A stretch of 64,000 bases of DNA from Deltaproteobacteria bacterium (lineage in GTDB: Bacteria > Desulfobacterota > Binatia > Binatales > Binataceae). Made by a program: the position numbers and the translations under genes. The stretch is taken from NCBI GenBank assembly GCA_003135135.1, contig PLDK01000024.1:105500-169499 (forward strand), written 5' to 3'. The stretch's first letter is position 1; every line of letters starts with the position of its first letter. The notes beneath the pieces were generated by a model that searched no databases, had not been told where the DNA came from, and was given only the letters and a program-made list of their open reading frames with translations. Shown piece after piece: positions 41,221 through 50,622 of the stretch.

Positions 41221-44205
41221 ATGAAGCTGCACTTCGAAGCCAACCTCGATTACCAGCACGACGCCATCGAGGCTGTGGCCGACCTCTTTCGTGGTCAGGA
41301 GACCTGCCGAACCGAGTTCACCGTCACACGTGATGCGCTTGGCGTAGCGAGTCTGCCCGGAATGGAGAGTGACCTCGGCATCGGGAACCGGCTGACGCTG
41401 CTCGACGATGAAATCCTTGCCAATCTGAGCGATATCCAGTTGCGCAACGGCCTGCGCCCATCTTCCACACTGGCATCTGGCGATTTCACGGTTGAGATGG
41501 AGACCGGCACCGGCAAGACCTACGTGTACCTTCGCACCGTCTTCGAACTCAACCGTCGCTATGGCTTTACCAAATTCGTGATCGTCGTTCCGTCAGTGGC
41601 AATCAAGGAGGGCGTGTACAAAATGCTCCAGATGACCGAGGAGCATTTCCGCGGCCTCTACGCCAACGCACCATTCGACTATTTCCTTTACGACTCCGCG
41701 AAGCTCGGCCAGGTGCGCAACTTTGCCACCAGTCCGCACATTCAGATCATGGTTGTGACCGTTGGTGCCATCAACAAAAAGGACGTCAACAACCTTTACA
41801 AAGACAGCGAGAAAACCGGTGGCGAGAAGCCGATCGATCTAATCAAGGCCACTTGCCCCATCGTGATCGTGGACGAGCCGCAGAGCGTGGATGGCGGCCT
41901 GGAAGGGCGTGGCAAAGAAGCACTGGTCCTGATGAACCCGCTGTGCACCCTGCGCTACTCGGCCACCCATGCCGAGAAGCACCACATGGTGTACCGGCTC
42001 GACGCGGTGGACGCCTATGAGCGCAAGCTGGTGAAGCAAATCGAAGTGGCTTCCCTTGAAGTGGAAGGCGGGCAGAACAAGGCCTATCTGCGGTTGCTAG
42101 GAACCCGCAACAAGCGCGGGCCTATTACCGCGCGGGTGGAGGTGGATGTTCAGCGACTAACGGATGTGCGCCGCCAAGAAACGACCGTGCAAGACGGCGA
42201 CGATCTGGAGCAAGTGACCGGTCGCGCCATCTATAAGGATTGCCGCATCGGCGAAATCCGCGTGGGTAAGGACAACGAGCTGGTCGAAGTGAAGGTGCCC
42301 GGCGGCGAGCACTGGCTGCGACCCGGACAGGCCATCGGCGATGTTGATGCCGACGCGCTCAAGCGCCAGATGATCCGCCGCACGATTAAGGAGCATCTCG
42401 ATAAGGAGATCCGCCTGCGCCCGCAAGGCATCAAAGTGCTGACCTTGTTCTTCATCGATGTGGTGGCCCACTACCGCAGCTACACAGCGGACGGTGAGCC
42501 GCAGAAAGGCAAGTACGCCATAATGTTCGAAGAGGAGTATCGGCGGTGGGCAACGCACCCGGACTACCAGAGCCTCTTCAAGGAAGTGGACCTCGAGAGC
42601 GACGCGAGCGAAGTGCACGACGGTTACTTCTCAATCGACAAGAAGAAAGTCGGCGGTCGAACTGTTGAGGAGTTCAAGGACACTCGCGGCGATACGAAGG
42701 CCGACGACGACACCTACAACCTCATTATGCGCGACAAGGAGAAGCTTTTGAGCTTCGATACCAAGCTCAAATTCATCTTCTCGCATTCCGCCTTGCGCGA
42801 GGGCTGGGATAACCCGAACGTGTTTCAGATTTGCGCTTTGCGCGAGATGGGTACCGAGCGCGAACGCAGGCAGACCATCGGCCGTGGCCTGCGTCTGAGC
42901 GTCAACCAGCAAGGCGAACGCCTACGCGGCTTCGATATCAACACCCTCACGGTCGTTGCCACCGAAGGTTACGAACAATTCGCCGAGAACCTGCAGAAGG
43001 AGATCGAAGCCGACACTGGCATTCGCTTCGGCATTGTCGAAGAGCATCAGTTCGCGGCCATCGCCGTCATCGACGCGAGCGGCAAGACTGTCCCGCTCGG
43101 GTTCGACCAATCCAAAGCATTGTGGAGTCACCTGAAGGCCGCGGGCTACGTGGACGCCAAGGGCAAGGTGCAGGACAAGCTCCGCGCGGCGCTGAAAAAC
43201 GATACGCTCGCGCTTCCCGCCGAATATCAGACTCAGCTACCGCAAGTGAAGGAGATTCTGCGTAAACTGGCCGGCCGGCTTGAAATCAAAAATGCCGATG
43301 AGCGCGTCCAGATCAAGACCCGTCAGGCGGTGCTGGAGAGCGAAGGTTTCCGGGCGCTCTGGGACCGCATCAAGCACAAGACCACCTATCGGGTGCAGTT
43401 CGATAACGACAAGCTCATTTCCGATTGTGCCAAGTCGCTACGGGACGCGCCGGCAATCAGCAAGACTCGGCTGCAAATTCGCAAGGCCGACCTAGCCATC
43501 GGCAAGGCGGGGGTGCTGGCAACGGAAACCGCGTCTAGTGCTCCAATCACGCTTGACGAGACCGACATCGAGTTGCCGGATCTGCTGACTGACCTTCAAG
43601 ACAAGACCCAGCTTACCCGCCGCAGTATCGTGTGCATTCTCACCAATAGCGGCCGTCTGGACGACTTCAAACGCAATCCGCAGCAATTCATCGAGTTGGC
43701 ATCAGAGGCTATCAACCGCGCCAAACGCCTGGCGTTGGTGGACGGCATCAAGTATCAACCAATCGGCGACCAGGAGTACTACGCCCAAGAACTGTTCGCG
43801 CAAGAGGAGCTGACTGGCTATCTCAAGCAGAGCCTCGAAACGAAACCGGGCAGATCCGTATACGACCGGGTCGTTTACGACTCCGACGTGGAGCACAGTT
43901 TCGCAGACCAACTGGAGAACAATGAAGCGGTAAAGCTGTATGCCAAGCTTCCCGGCTGGTTCAAAGTGCCGACGCCGCTGGGCGGCTACAATCCCGACTG
44001 GGCTGTTTTGATAGAGAAGGAAGGCGTCGAGCGCCTCTACTTTGTCGTCGAAACCAAAGGCAGCCTCTTCAAAGACGACCTGCGCGACAAGGAGAGCGCC
44101 AAGATCGAATGCGGCAAGGCCCATTTCAAAGCACTTGCCGTCGGCAAAAATCCCGCACGCTACGTCGTCGCAACCAAATTTGATGACCTGATGGCGAAGT
44201 ATTAG
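41221..44205 (+). CDS. res: Type III restriction endonuclease subunit (Res)
   Basis: A 994-residue helicase-nuclease. Motif I is VEMETGTGKTYVYLRTVFEL (about 90-109), motif II VIVDEPQSVDGGLEGRG (about 214), the second RecA domain has FSHSALREGWDNPNVFQICA, and motif VI RQTIGRGLRLSVNQQG (about 549). The C-terminal nuclease has GGYNPDWAVLIEKEG and LYFVVETKGSLFKDDL, i.e. P-D and E-x-K of the PD-(D/E)XK fold. With Mod it cuts DNA when two unmethylated head-to-head sites are found. It starts 10 bp after mod, with GGAGAG. It appears intact. Confidence 0.9.
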   Translation: MKLHFEANLDYQHDAIEAVADLFRGQETCRTEFTVTRDALGVASLPGMESDLGIGNRLTLLDDEILANLSDIQLRNGLRPSSTLASGDFTVEMETGTGKTYVYLRTVFELNRRYGFTKFVIVVPSVAIKEGVYKMLQMTEEHFRGLYANAPFDYFLYDSAKLGQVRNFATSPHIQIMVVTVGAINKKDVNNLYKDSEKTGGEKPIDLIKATCPIVIVDEPQSVDGGLEGRGKEALVLMNPLCTLRYSATHAEKHHMVYRLDAVDAYERKLVKQIEVASLEVEGGQNKAYLRLLGTRNKRGPITARVEVDVQRLTDVRRQETTVQDGDDLEQVTGRAIYKDCRIGEIRVGKDNELVEVKVPGGEHWLRPGQAIGDVDADALKRQMIRRTIKEHLDKEIRLRPQGIKVLTLFFIDVVAHYRSYTADGEPQKGKYAIMFEEEYRRWATHPDYQSLFKEVDLESDASEVHDGYFSIDKKKVGGRTVEEFKDTRGDTKADDDTYNLIMRDKEKLLSFDTKLKFIFSHSALREGWDNPNVFQICALREMGTERERRQTIGRGLRLSVNQQGERLRGFDINTLTVVATEGYEQFAENLQKEIEADTGIRFGIVEEHQFAAIAVIDASGKTVPLGFDQSKALWSHLKAAGYVDAKGKVQDKLRAALKNDTLALPAEYQTQLPQVKEILRKLAGRLEIKNADERVQIKTRQAVLESEGFRALWDRIKHKTTYRVQFDNDKLISDCAKSLRDAPAISKTRLQIRKADLAIGKAGVLATETASSAPITLDETDIELPDLLTDLQDKTQLTRRSIVCILTNSGRLDDFKRNPQQFIELASEAINRAKRLALVDGIKYQPIGDQEYYAQELFAQEELTGYLKQSLETKPGRSVYDRVVYDSDVEHSFADQLENNEAVKLYAKLPGWFKVPTPLGGYNPDWAVLIEKEGVERLYFVVETKGSLFKDDLRDKESAKIECGKAHFKALAVGKNPARYVVATKFDDLMAKY

Positions 44206-44283
44206 CGGTGTTGAGTCTATTGGGATCGACGAGAATGGGTTAATCTCGGGCGGCTGCGCGTGAATCGGCAAAGGAAGAATCTG

Positions 44284-44388
44284 ATGGCTAAAATCCTACA
44301 TACGGCGGACTGGCAGCTCGGCAAGCAGTTCGAGAACCTGGGGGTTCCGTCGGATACCCGCGGGGTTGACCTGAAGGACAGCCTATGA
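44284..44388 (+). pseudogene. Vestigial N-terminus of an SbcD-like nuclease, coupled to the DUF262 gene
   Basis: A 34-codon frame starts MAKILHTADWQLGKQFENLG, the metallophosphoesterase start of SbcD/Mre11-like exonucleases (I-L-H-T-A-D-W-Q/H-L-G with the metal-binding D and H/Q). The rest of the nuclease is absent. AAGGAAG is a good ribosome site upstream. The stop overlaps the DUF262 start (ATGA). Thus the piece retains translation signals and could act as leader. Confidence 0.65.
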
Positions 44389-46253
44389 GGGCGGACAAGC
44401 TGACGGTAGGAAAGATTTTCGATTCGACTGAAACTCGATTCGACGCACCGTTGTTTCAGCGACCCTACGTTTGGGAAGAAGATGACAACTGGAGCCCGAT
44501 GTGGGAAGCCATCCGAGGCCTTGCTGAGAAACGACTGTCAGCAGAACGTGTCCGACCCCACTTCCTAGGCGCAATCGTACTCGATCAGCTTGAAACTGGA
44601 ACTGGACAGATCAATCTGCGTCAAATCATTGACGGCCAACAGCGCCTTACGACATTGCAGATCATCTTGGCTGTGGCGCGTGACCTTTCGCGCAAGAAGT
44701 CGCAGCCTAAATATGCGCAGTCGTTCGAAAAACTGACAAAGAATGATGTGCCATTGAGTGATGAACCCCATGACGTCTTCAAGGTGTGGCCTACCAACGC
44801 AGACCGTGCTGAGTTCGAGGAAGTCATGAATGCCACGGACAAAAGCGCCGTCAGCTCAATCACCGAAAATACGAACGACGGATCGGGGGCCTTACTTGCA
44901 AACGCATATTTGTATTTCTGGAAAAATCTGGAGGACTGGATCGAGGCGCCCACCGGCGAAATCACTGATCGCATCGATGCCTTTTACAAAGTGCTCAAGG
45001 ACGATCTTCTGCTGGTTGTCATTGATTTGGACGAACAAGATGACGCACAAGAGATATTTGAGACCCTGAACCATTTGGGCGCACCGCTTCTCACCGCCGA
45101 CTTGGTTAAGAACTATTTGTTTCGGCTAGCGCAGCGTACGGGAGAAAACGCCGAGAAGTTGTACGACCGCTACTGGGCCGAGTTTGACGTGGCCAAGGGC
45201 TATTGGCGAACGAAAATTCGCCAGGGCCGTCTAAAAACTCCACGTATTGACTTGTTCCTCCATCACTACCTCACGCTCCGAACGATGTCCATCATCGATG
45301 TCGGCCAGCTCTTTTCGTCATTTAAGGACTTTGTCAAATCACCCGATCAAAGTGCGTCGAAGCAGCTAATAAGCTTCCGTTCTTACGCCGACGTATATCG
45401 CACATTTGACTCCTCCATAAAAGGTTCGCGTGAGTCCACGTTTTTCTACAGACTTTCGCAATTGGACATCAGCACCGTGCACCCTTTGTTGCTTGAGGTG
45501 TTCAAACGTTTTGCTGGCCCGGAGGGATGTGAAGCAAGAGAGCAGATCTTGTCGGACTTTGAGTCCTATTTCGTGCGGCGCACCGTATGCGAGTTGACGA
45601 CGAAGAATTACAACCGCTTTTTTGTGGAGATGATCAAGCGGCTGAACGACCAGAACGACTTTTCAGCGGCCGCGATCAGGAAAATGCTCCTCACAGAATC
45701 TGCTGACACAAGTCGTTGGCCCGATGACGTCGAGTTCAGTCGTGCTTGGCTTGCCTGCAAGATGTACAAACGTATAAAGCGTGCCAAGCTGCGGATGATT
45801 CTTGAAGCATTGGAAGTCGAATTACACACCAAGAAGACCGAAGCGATCTCCCTGCCGGAAGATTTGACAATTGAACATCTGATGCCTCGCGAATGGACGC
45901 GGCATTGGCCGTTGCCAGTCTCCGAGAATACGGAAGAGGCACGCACGGCCCGCGACGAGTTGTTGCACACCGTTGGAAATCTCACGCTGCTCACAAAGGC
46001 TCTCAATCCAGCCGTTTCTAACGGCCCTTGGCCCAAGAAACGAGCTGAGATTCTCAAGCACAGCGCACTAAACCTCAACAGAACCCTGCCCGAAGTGTGG
46101 GAAGACGTAACTATTCGGGAACGCTCTAAGTCCCTTCTGACCGTAGCCGCTCGATTGTGGGAGCGCCCGGAAGCAGGAGCCGCCACTTCCAAGTCGTCGA
46201 ATGACCAGTACATCGCGGACAAACGACCGCTTCTGAGGAAATCATCGTCATGA
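44385..46253 (+). CDS. GmrSD-type type IV restriction enzyme (DUF262 + DUF1524)
   Basis: A 622-residue fused protein. The N-terminal DUF262 (GmrS-like, ParB-related) domain has FDAPLFQRPYVWEEDDNW and the nucleotide-binding loop QIIDGQQRLTTLQIILAVAR (about 81-100). A helical middle follows. The C-terminal DUF1524 (GmrD-like, HNH nuclease) domain has LTIEHLMPREWTRHW (about 492-506) and the partner LLHTVGNLTLLTKALNPAVS, then NGPWPKKR. Such enzymes cut phage DNA with modified (often glucosylated hydroxymethyl) cytosines in an NTP-dependent way. It overlaps both neighbours by ATGA, so it is embedded in a coupled series. Confidence 0.87.
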   Translation: MRADKLTVGKIFDSTETRFDAPLFQRPYVWEEDDNWSPMWEAIRGLAEKRLSAERVRPHFLGAIVLDQLETGTGQINLRQIIDGQQRLTTLQIILAVARDLSRKKSQPKYAQSFEKLTKNDVPLSDEPHDVFKVWPTNADRAEFEEVMNATDKSAVSSITENTNDGSGALLANAYLYFWKNLEDWIEAPTGEITDRIDAFYKVLKDDLLLVVIDLDEQDDAQEIFETLNHLGAPLLTADLVKNYLFRLAQRTGENAEKLYDRYWAEFDVAKGYWRTKIRQGRLKTPRIDLFLHHYLTLRTMSIIDVGQLFSSFKDFVKSPDQSASKQLISFRSYADVYRTFDSSIKGSRESTFFYRLSQLDISTVHPLLLEVFKRFAGPEGCEAREQILSDFESYFVRRTVCELTTKNYNRFFVEMIKRLNDQNDFSAAAIRKMLLTESADTSRWPDDVEFSRAWLACKMYKRIKRAKLRMILEALEVELHTKKTEAISLPEDLTIEHLMPREWTRHWPLPVSENTEEARTARDELLHTVGNLTLLTKALNPAVSNGPWPKKRAEILKHSALNLNRTLPEVWEDVTIRERSKSLLTVAARLWERPEAGAATSKSSNDQYIADKRPLLRKSSS

Positions 46254-46435
46254 GTCCGATAGGAATCGAAAGGACGAGACCGAGCGCGATCGATCTCTTG
46301 CGTCTCGAAGCCAATAGCCGCCCCACGGATCTCTTGGATCGCCTTGACCAGGCCACTCTCGCTAAGGCCTTTCGTGGTGAGCTGGTTTTCGTAGAGCAAC
46401 CCGACCAGGTTGGCGAAAAGGCGGGCGCCAAATGA
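46250..46435 (+). pseudogene. Vestigial C-terminus of a type I restriction specificity subunit (HsdS)
   Basis: A 61-codon frame with LLDRLDQATLAKAFRGELVF, the characteristic end of HsdS (L-D-Q-A-I-L-A-K-A-F-R-G-E-L-V), but without any target recognition domain. ATGA overlaps link it to the DUF262 gene upstream and to qatA downstream. It is therefore a remnant of an hsdS gene caught between two complete systems, with both coupling sites intact. No hsdM or hsdR is present in the window. Confidence 0.7.
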
Positions 46436-48378
46436 TTCTTACCGACAACGAGACCAAAGTTGACCTCCTCAATAACGAGGCAATCGCCAAGACAATCGTC
46501 ACGTTGCTGCGCGAGCGTCCCGGTCATCCGGTAACAATCGGAGTGCATGGCGACTGGGGTGCCGGGAAATCTAGCGTGCTGGAAATGATCGAAGCCGCGC
46601 TCAACACGCAGGAGCGCGTTCTGTGTCTCAAGTTTAATGGATGGCGCTTTCAAGGCTTCGAGGATGCCAAAATCGCGCTGATTGAGGGTATTGTTACCGG
46701 CCTGCTTGAGAAGCGCCCCACACTCACCAAAGCCGGCGCGGCTGTAAAGGACATTTTTCAGCGCATCGACTGGCTGAAATTTGCCAAAAAGGCTGGCGGC
46801 CTCGCGCTGACTGCGTACGGCGGCCTTCCCGCCCTTGGAGTTCAGGCTCTCGTCAGCACGCTGGAAGGCTTGTTCTCTGACCCGACGGCGCTTTCAAAAG
46901 AAAACCTAGACGCGGCTCTATCTGAGGCGAAGGGCCTTCTCAAGCCGGAGGCTGAAAGCAAGAATGTCCCCGAGGAAATTGCGGCCTTCCGGAAAGCGTT
47001 CGATGACCTCCTGAACCAAGCCGGAATCGACCAGCTTGTGGTTCTGATCGACGATCTCGACCGCTGCCTTCCTGATACCGCGATCGAGACACTAGAGGCC
47101 GTGCGCCTCTTTGTCTTCACCGCCCGAACGGCCTTCATTGTGGCCGCTGACGAGGCGATGATCGAATATGCGGTCCGCAAGCATTTTCCCGATCTGCCAG
47201 ATACGACCGGACCGCAGACTTATGCCCGCAACTACCTTGAAAAGCTGATTCAGATACCATTTCGGATTCCCGCGTTAGGGGAGACGGAGACCCGCATTTA
47301 TGTCAGCTTGCTTCTGATCGGCGCCGAAATTGGCGAGGACGATCCAGGCTTCACACGACTCATTGCCGCGGCGCGGGAGAATCTCAAACGCCCGTGGACT
47401 GCAAGCGCTCTCGATTCTTCTACCGTGAAGGCCGCGTTAGCGGAAAAAGCCGACGCCACGCGAAATGCCCTCACACTCAGCGCACAAATCGGGCCAATCT
47501 TGGCTAGCGGAACAAAGGGGAATCCCCGTCAGATTAAGCGGTTCCTCAACACGCTTTTGCTCCGCCAGGCCTCCGCGAAAGCGCGTGGATTCGGGGATGA
47601 CGTGAAGCAGCCGGTCCTTGCCAAACTGATGCTTGCGGAACGATTTCTTCCACGAGTATTCGACCAAGTAGCCACGGTAGCAGCGTCCTCCCGCGACGGA
47701 ACCTGTGCCGACCTAGCCGCGTTGGAGGCGGCTATGGTCGGTGAAAAAGAGACCGCAGCAAAATCCCCTCGCGCAAAAGACGCTCCAAAGCTGGAAGCTA
47801 TCAAGACCTCGAAAGAAAGCGCTCAGGTAACCGAATGGCTTTCGTCTCAGGCAATACAGTCATGGGCTCAGATTCCTCCGGCGCTTGGGACAACAGACCT
47901 GCGCCCCTATTTGTTCGTCGCCAAAGACCGCAAGGACTATTTCGGGGCTACGTCGATCCTTGGCCAACTCGCCAGCGTGGCTGAAAAGTTACTTGGCTCA
48001 AAATTTACCGTTCAAGCACTGGAGAAGGACCTGCGCCAGCTAGCTCCCCCAGAAGCGGCGCAGGTCTTTGAAGCAGTGCGCGGACGGATAATAGGCTCCG
48101 ATACCTTCGACTCAGAGCCTGCCGGCGTGGCTGGACTCGCTGTGCTCGTCAGGGCGCATCCCACGTTGCAAGGCAGTCTTCTGGATTTCTTGGAAGGCCT
48201 GCCACGTGCTCGCCTAGGTGCCTGGGCCTGTAGCGGCTGGGAGGGCGTCATCAAAGACCCGGATGTTGCCCCACGCTTTGACCAGATCCTTGAAATCTGG
48301 AGCAAGGATGGCAGCCAGTTCCTAAGAGCGACAGCGAGCACTGCGCTACGGACACGCAAGCAAGGGAATACTCGCTGA
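46432..48378 (+). CDS. qatA: QatA, KAP-family P-loop NTPase
   Basis: A 648-residue ATPase. Walker A is GVHGDWGAGKSSVLEMIEAA (about 37-56) and Walker B is LVVLIDDLDRCLPDTAIETL (about 201-220), the form D-D-L-D-R-C-x-P that marks KAP NTPases. GNPRQIKRFLNTLLLR is the family's sensor-like helix. An internal hydrophobic stretch (GGLALTAYGGLPALGVQAL) may be the KAP membrane insertion. The next three genes are QatB, QatC and QatD, so this is the ATPase of the Qat anti-phage system. It is coupled to qatB by TGATG. Confidence 0.9.
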   Translation: MILTDNETKVDLLNNEAIAKTIVTLLRERPGHPVTIGVHGDWGAGKSSVLEMIEAALNTQERVLCLKFNGWRFQGFEDAKIALIEGIVTGLLEKRPTLTKAGAAVKDIFQRIDWLKFAKKAGGLALTAYGGLPALGVQALVSTLEGLFSDPTALSKENLDAALSEAKGLLKPEAESKNVPEEIAAFRKAFDDLLNQAGIDQLVVLIDDLDRCLPDTAIETLEAVRLFVFTARTAFIVAADEAMIEYAVRKHFPDLPDTTGPQTYARNYLEKLIQIPFRIPALGETETRIYVSLLLIGAEIGEDDPGFTRLIAAARENLKRPWTASALDSSTVKAALAEKADATRNALTLSAQIGPILASGTKGNPRQIKRFLNTLLLRQASAKARGFGDDVKQPVLAKLMLAERFLPRVFDQVATVAASSRDGTCADLAALEAAMVGEKETAAKSPRAKDAPKLEAIKTSKESAQVTEWLSSQAIQSWAQIPPALGTTDLRPYLFVAKDRKDYFGATSILGQLASVAEKLLGSKFTVQALEKDLRQLAPPEAAQVFEAVRGRIIGSDTFDSEPAGVAGLAVLVRAHPTLQGSLLDFLEGLPRARLGAWACSGWEGVIKDPDVAPRFDQILEIWSKDGSQFLRATASTALRTRKQGNTR

Positions 48379-49250
48379 TGGGCACGTCGAACTCATACGG
48401 AGGCCCTGGGGGTGGCACCCCACTTGTGCCCACTTGGCTCGATCCCGGCGACGGTGCGCCAGCCCCATCACCTTCGGCTGATGCTGGAGAGGACGAGGGC
48501 AGACCTCCTCTCTTACCCACACCGCCAGCGCTATCACCCATTCCCCCCGCCGCGGCCGCAGACCGCTTCACGGCGGCCCGAAACAATTTTTCGCGCTTTG
48601 CCCGCTCCGGCGGCAGTGATCGCGCCAGTCTTGGTCGGGCTGTGTCGAATTACGTTTCCACGGCATCTGGCGGAAGTCGGACGGCTGCGCAGCGGATGGG
48701 CGCGTCTCGAACGTCCGGAGCCCGGCTCCTCGGCTTCCTCTCCGGAGCCGTCGCTAATGGTCCACGTGAAGCACTCCGTGCCCTTAACCTGGAGAATCTT
48801 GCCGGCCGTCCAATCGAAGAAGTGTTTCTCGGCCTCATAGAGTATGTGTGCCCTGATGGCGGCACAGTGGATGAAGGAATCGCACGCGAAGCATTCATTG
48901 AGACAATAGCCGACCTAGCCGCTAACGAAATTCTCGACATTGATGGCCTCACAGCCGATCAGATGCAAACGATCTTTGAGCTTTATGCAACTCACGCCAT
49001 CGAAGCCCGAATTTGTAATGACATCGGGACTAGGTCTATAGCGCTTCCTGCTGATCCATCCGCTGCTGCACGTGTACAAACACAACTCCTGGATTTCGTC
49101 AGGCGAAGTGTGGCAGATGCGCTGACCTCTGCACGAACAACGATGCAAACACTTACGCCAGAGCGCGTCGCCGGCTTTGTCACGCGGGTCTACGAACAGG
49201 CGTTCTCTATTCTGCAAAGCCTGGGTGACGCGGAGGACGATACAACATGA
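48378..49250 (+). CDS. qatB: QatB, Qat system protein
   Basis: A 290-residue protein. It begins MGTSNSYGGPGGGTPLVPTW, the usual QatB opening, followed by a Pro-rich segment to about residue 60 and a helical body with LGRAVSNYVSTASGGSRTAA and LEYVCPDG-like residues (actual IEYVCPDGGTVDEGIAREAF). QatB is thought to be a substrate or partner of the QueC-like QatC, with its Gly-rich N-terminus a likely site. The stop overlaps qatC by ATGA. Confidence 0.87.
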   Translation: MGTSNSYGGPGGGTPLVPTWLDPGDGAPAPSPSADAGEDEGRPPLLPTPPALSPIPPAAAADRFTAARNNFSRFARSGGSDRASLGRAVSNYVSTASGGSRTAAQRMGASRTSGARLLGFLSGAVANGPREALRALNLENLAGRPIEEVFLGLIEYVCPDGGTVDEGIAREAFIETIADLAANEILDIDGLTADQMQTIFELYATHAIEARICNDIGTRSIALPADPSAAARVQTQLLDFVRRSVADALTSARTTMQTLTPERVAGFVTRVYEQAFSILQSLGDAEDDTT

Positions 49251-50614
49251 GACGTCACGTCATCATAGGACGATTCGGGACAGGTGACCGGGCACCCATT
49301 CCAATCGCTGATGGGGAGGTAAGCTCACGGCTCGAATTCGTCGCATCTACGCGGCGGCATGAGCATGGAATCGGACACGCACTGGACGATCTTGCCAACC
49401 TCGGTGTTTTTCCATCGGAATTAGGGCTCGACCTTCTTGTCCTGGCAGCACATGTGCACGCCGCAGATACGCGAATTTCTCGAACAACCGAGTCCCAGGA
49501 TACTTGGACGCGGGAGATACGTCTCGTTGTACCAGTCAACGAACCCGCTCGGTGGACGGCAACAATTCCGCTACTTCAGCGATTACTGAATTTCCTGACA
49601 GGAGACCGGTGGACACTTGGATTCAGGCCGCGGCCACCCGGGTTCAACCAAGCTGTTCGCACCAGGCCGCCGCAATTGACCGCTCCGCAATTTAATAGCC
49701 TCTCCCTGTTTTCTGGAGGCCTCGACAGCCTGATCGGCGCCATAGATGTCCTTGAACAGGGTCAAATGCCGCTTCTCATAAGCCACGCTGGCGAGGGCGC
49801 TACCAGTGATGCTCAGACCAAGCTGTTTGATGGTTTAAAGAAGAACTATGCGCGTCGGAATTTTCACCGTTTAAGAATCTGGATGGATTTCCGCAACTGG
49901 CACGTTCGCGATGTTGCTTCCGAAAACACCACACGCGGTCGGTCCTTCCTGTTTATCGCGGCTGGAGTGTTTGCTGGTACCGGCCTGAGCGCTAACTTCA
50001 CGCTTCGCGTTCCCGAAAACGGGCTTATCGCCCTCAATGTCCCGCTCGACCCACTACGCCTAGGCGCTCTCAGCACGAGGACTACCCATCCCTTCTACAT
50101 GGCGCGCTGGAACGAACTTCTCACCGCACTCGGCATTTCTGGCCGCATCGAAAATCCCTACTGGAATAAGACGAAGGGTGAGATGGTTGCCGACTGTGCC
50201 AATCGAGCACTTCTCACGGCGTTAGTTCCTGATTCGCTCTCTTGCGCCTCCCCGAAAAAAGGTCGATGGGAAGGACGAGGGACCGAACATTGCGGATATT
50301 GCTTGCCTTGCCTGATCCGACGTGCGGCCCTGCTGCACGGTCTCGGCGCTGCCGATCCCACTTCGTATACCGTTCCAGACCTTGCAGCAAACATCCTCGA
50401 CACAACTAAGGCACACGGCGAGCAGGTGCGCTCGTTTCAGTTCGCGATCGAGCGCCTCCGAAATAGGCCGGAGTTAGCATCGTTGCTCATTCACAAGCCT
50501 GGACCACTCACTGATGAATCGCCCGCTCGGCAGTCGGCCCTTGCCGACCTATACAGACGCGGCCTTAACGAACTCTCGCTGTTACTGGCGGGCGTTCGCG
50601 CCAGACCGAGCTAA
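49247..50614 (+). CDS. qatC: QatC, QueC-like ATP pyrophosphatase
   Basis: A 455-residue protein. The PP-loop is SLFSGGLDSLIGAIDVLEQG (Ser156-Asp160), in the 7-cyano-7-deazaguanine synthase (QueC) superfamily. A cysteine cluster SCASPKKG...HCGYCLPCLIRR (about 330-360) corresponds to the zinc site of QueC. The N-terminal 150 residues are specific to QatC. It may modify QatB or a nucleobase in a reaction like that of QueC-type defence proteins. It is coupled to qatB. Confidence 0.88.
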   Translation: MRRHVIIGRFGTGDRAPIPIADGEVSSRLEFVASTRRHEHGIGHALDDLANLGVFPSELGLDLLVLAAHVHAADTRISRTTESQDTWTREIRLVVPVNEPARWTATIPLLQRLLNFLTGDRWTLGFRPRPPGFNQAVRTRPPQLTAPQFNSLSLFSGGLDSLIGAIDVLEQGQMPLLISHAGEGATSDAQTKLFDGLKKNYARRNFHRLRIWMDFRNWHVRDVASENTTRGRSFLFIAAGVFAGTGLSANFTLRVPENGLIALNVPLDPLRLGALSTRTTHPFYMARWNELLTALGISGRIENPYWNKTKGEMVADCANRALLTALVPDSLSCASPKKGRWEGRGTEHCGYCLPCLIRRAALLHGLGAADPTSYTVPDLAANILDTTKAHGEQVRSFQFAIERLRNRPELASLLIHKPGPLTDESPARQSALADLYRRGLNELSLLLAGVRARPS

Positions 50615-50622
50615 GTTTGAAC

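Noticed and set aside
44284..44388. Intact SbcD nuclease
   Set aside because: Only the first 20 or so residues match. The remaining metal-binding motifs are not found in any frame nearby.
46250..46435. Type I restriction system
   Set aside because: Only the tail of HsdS is present. No hsdM or hsdR exists in the window.
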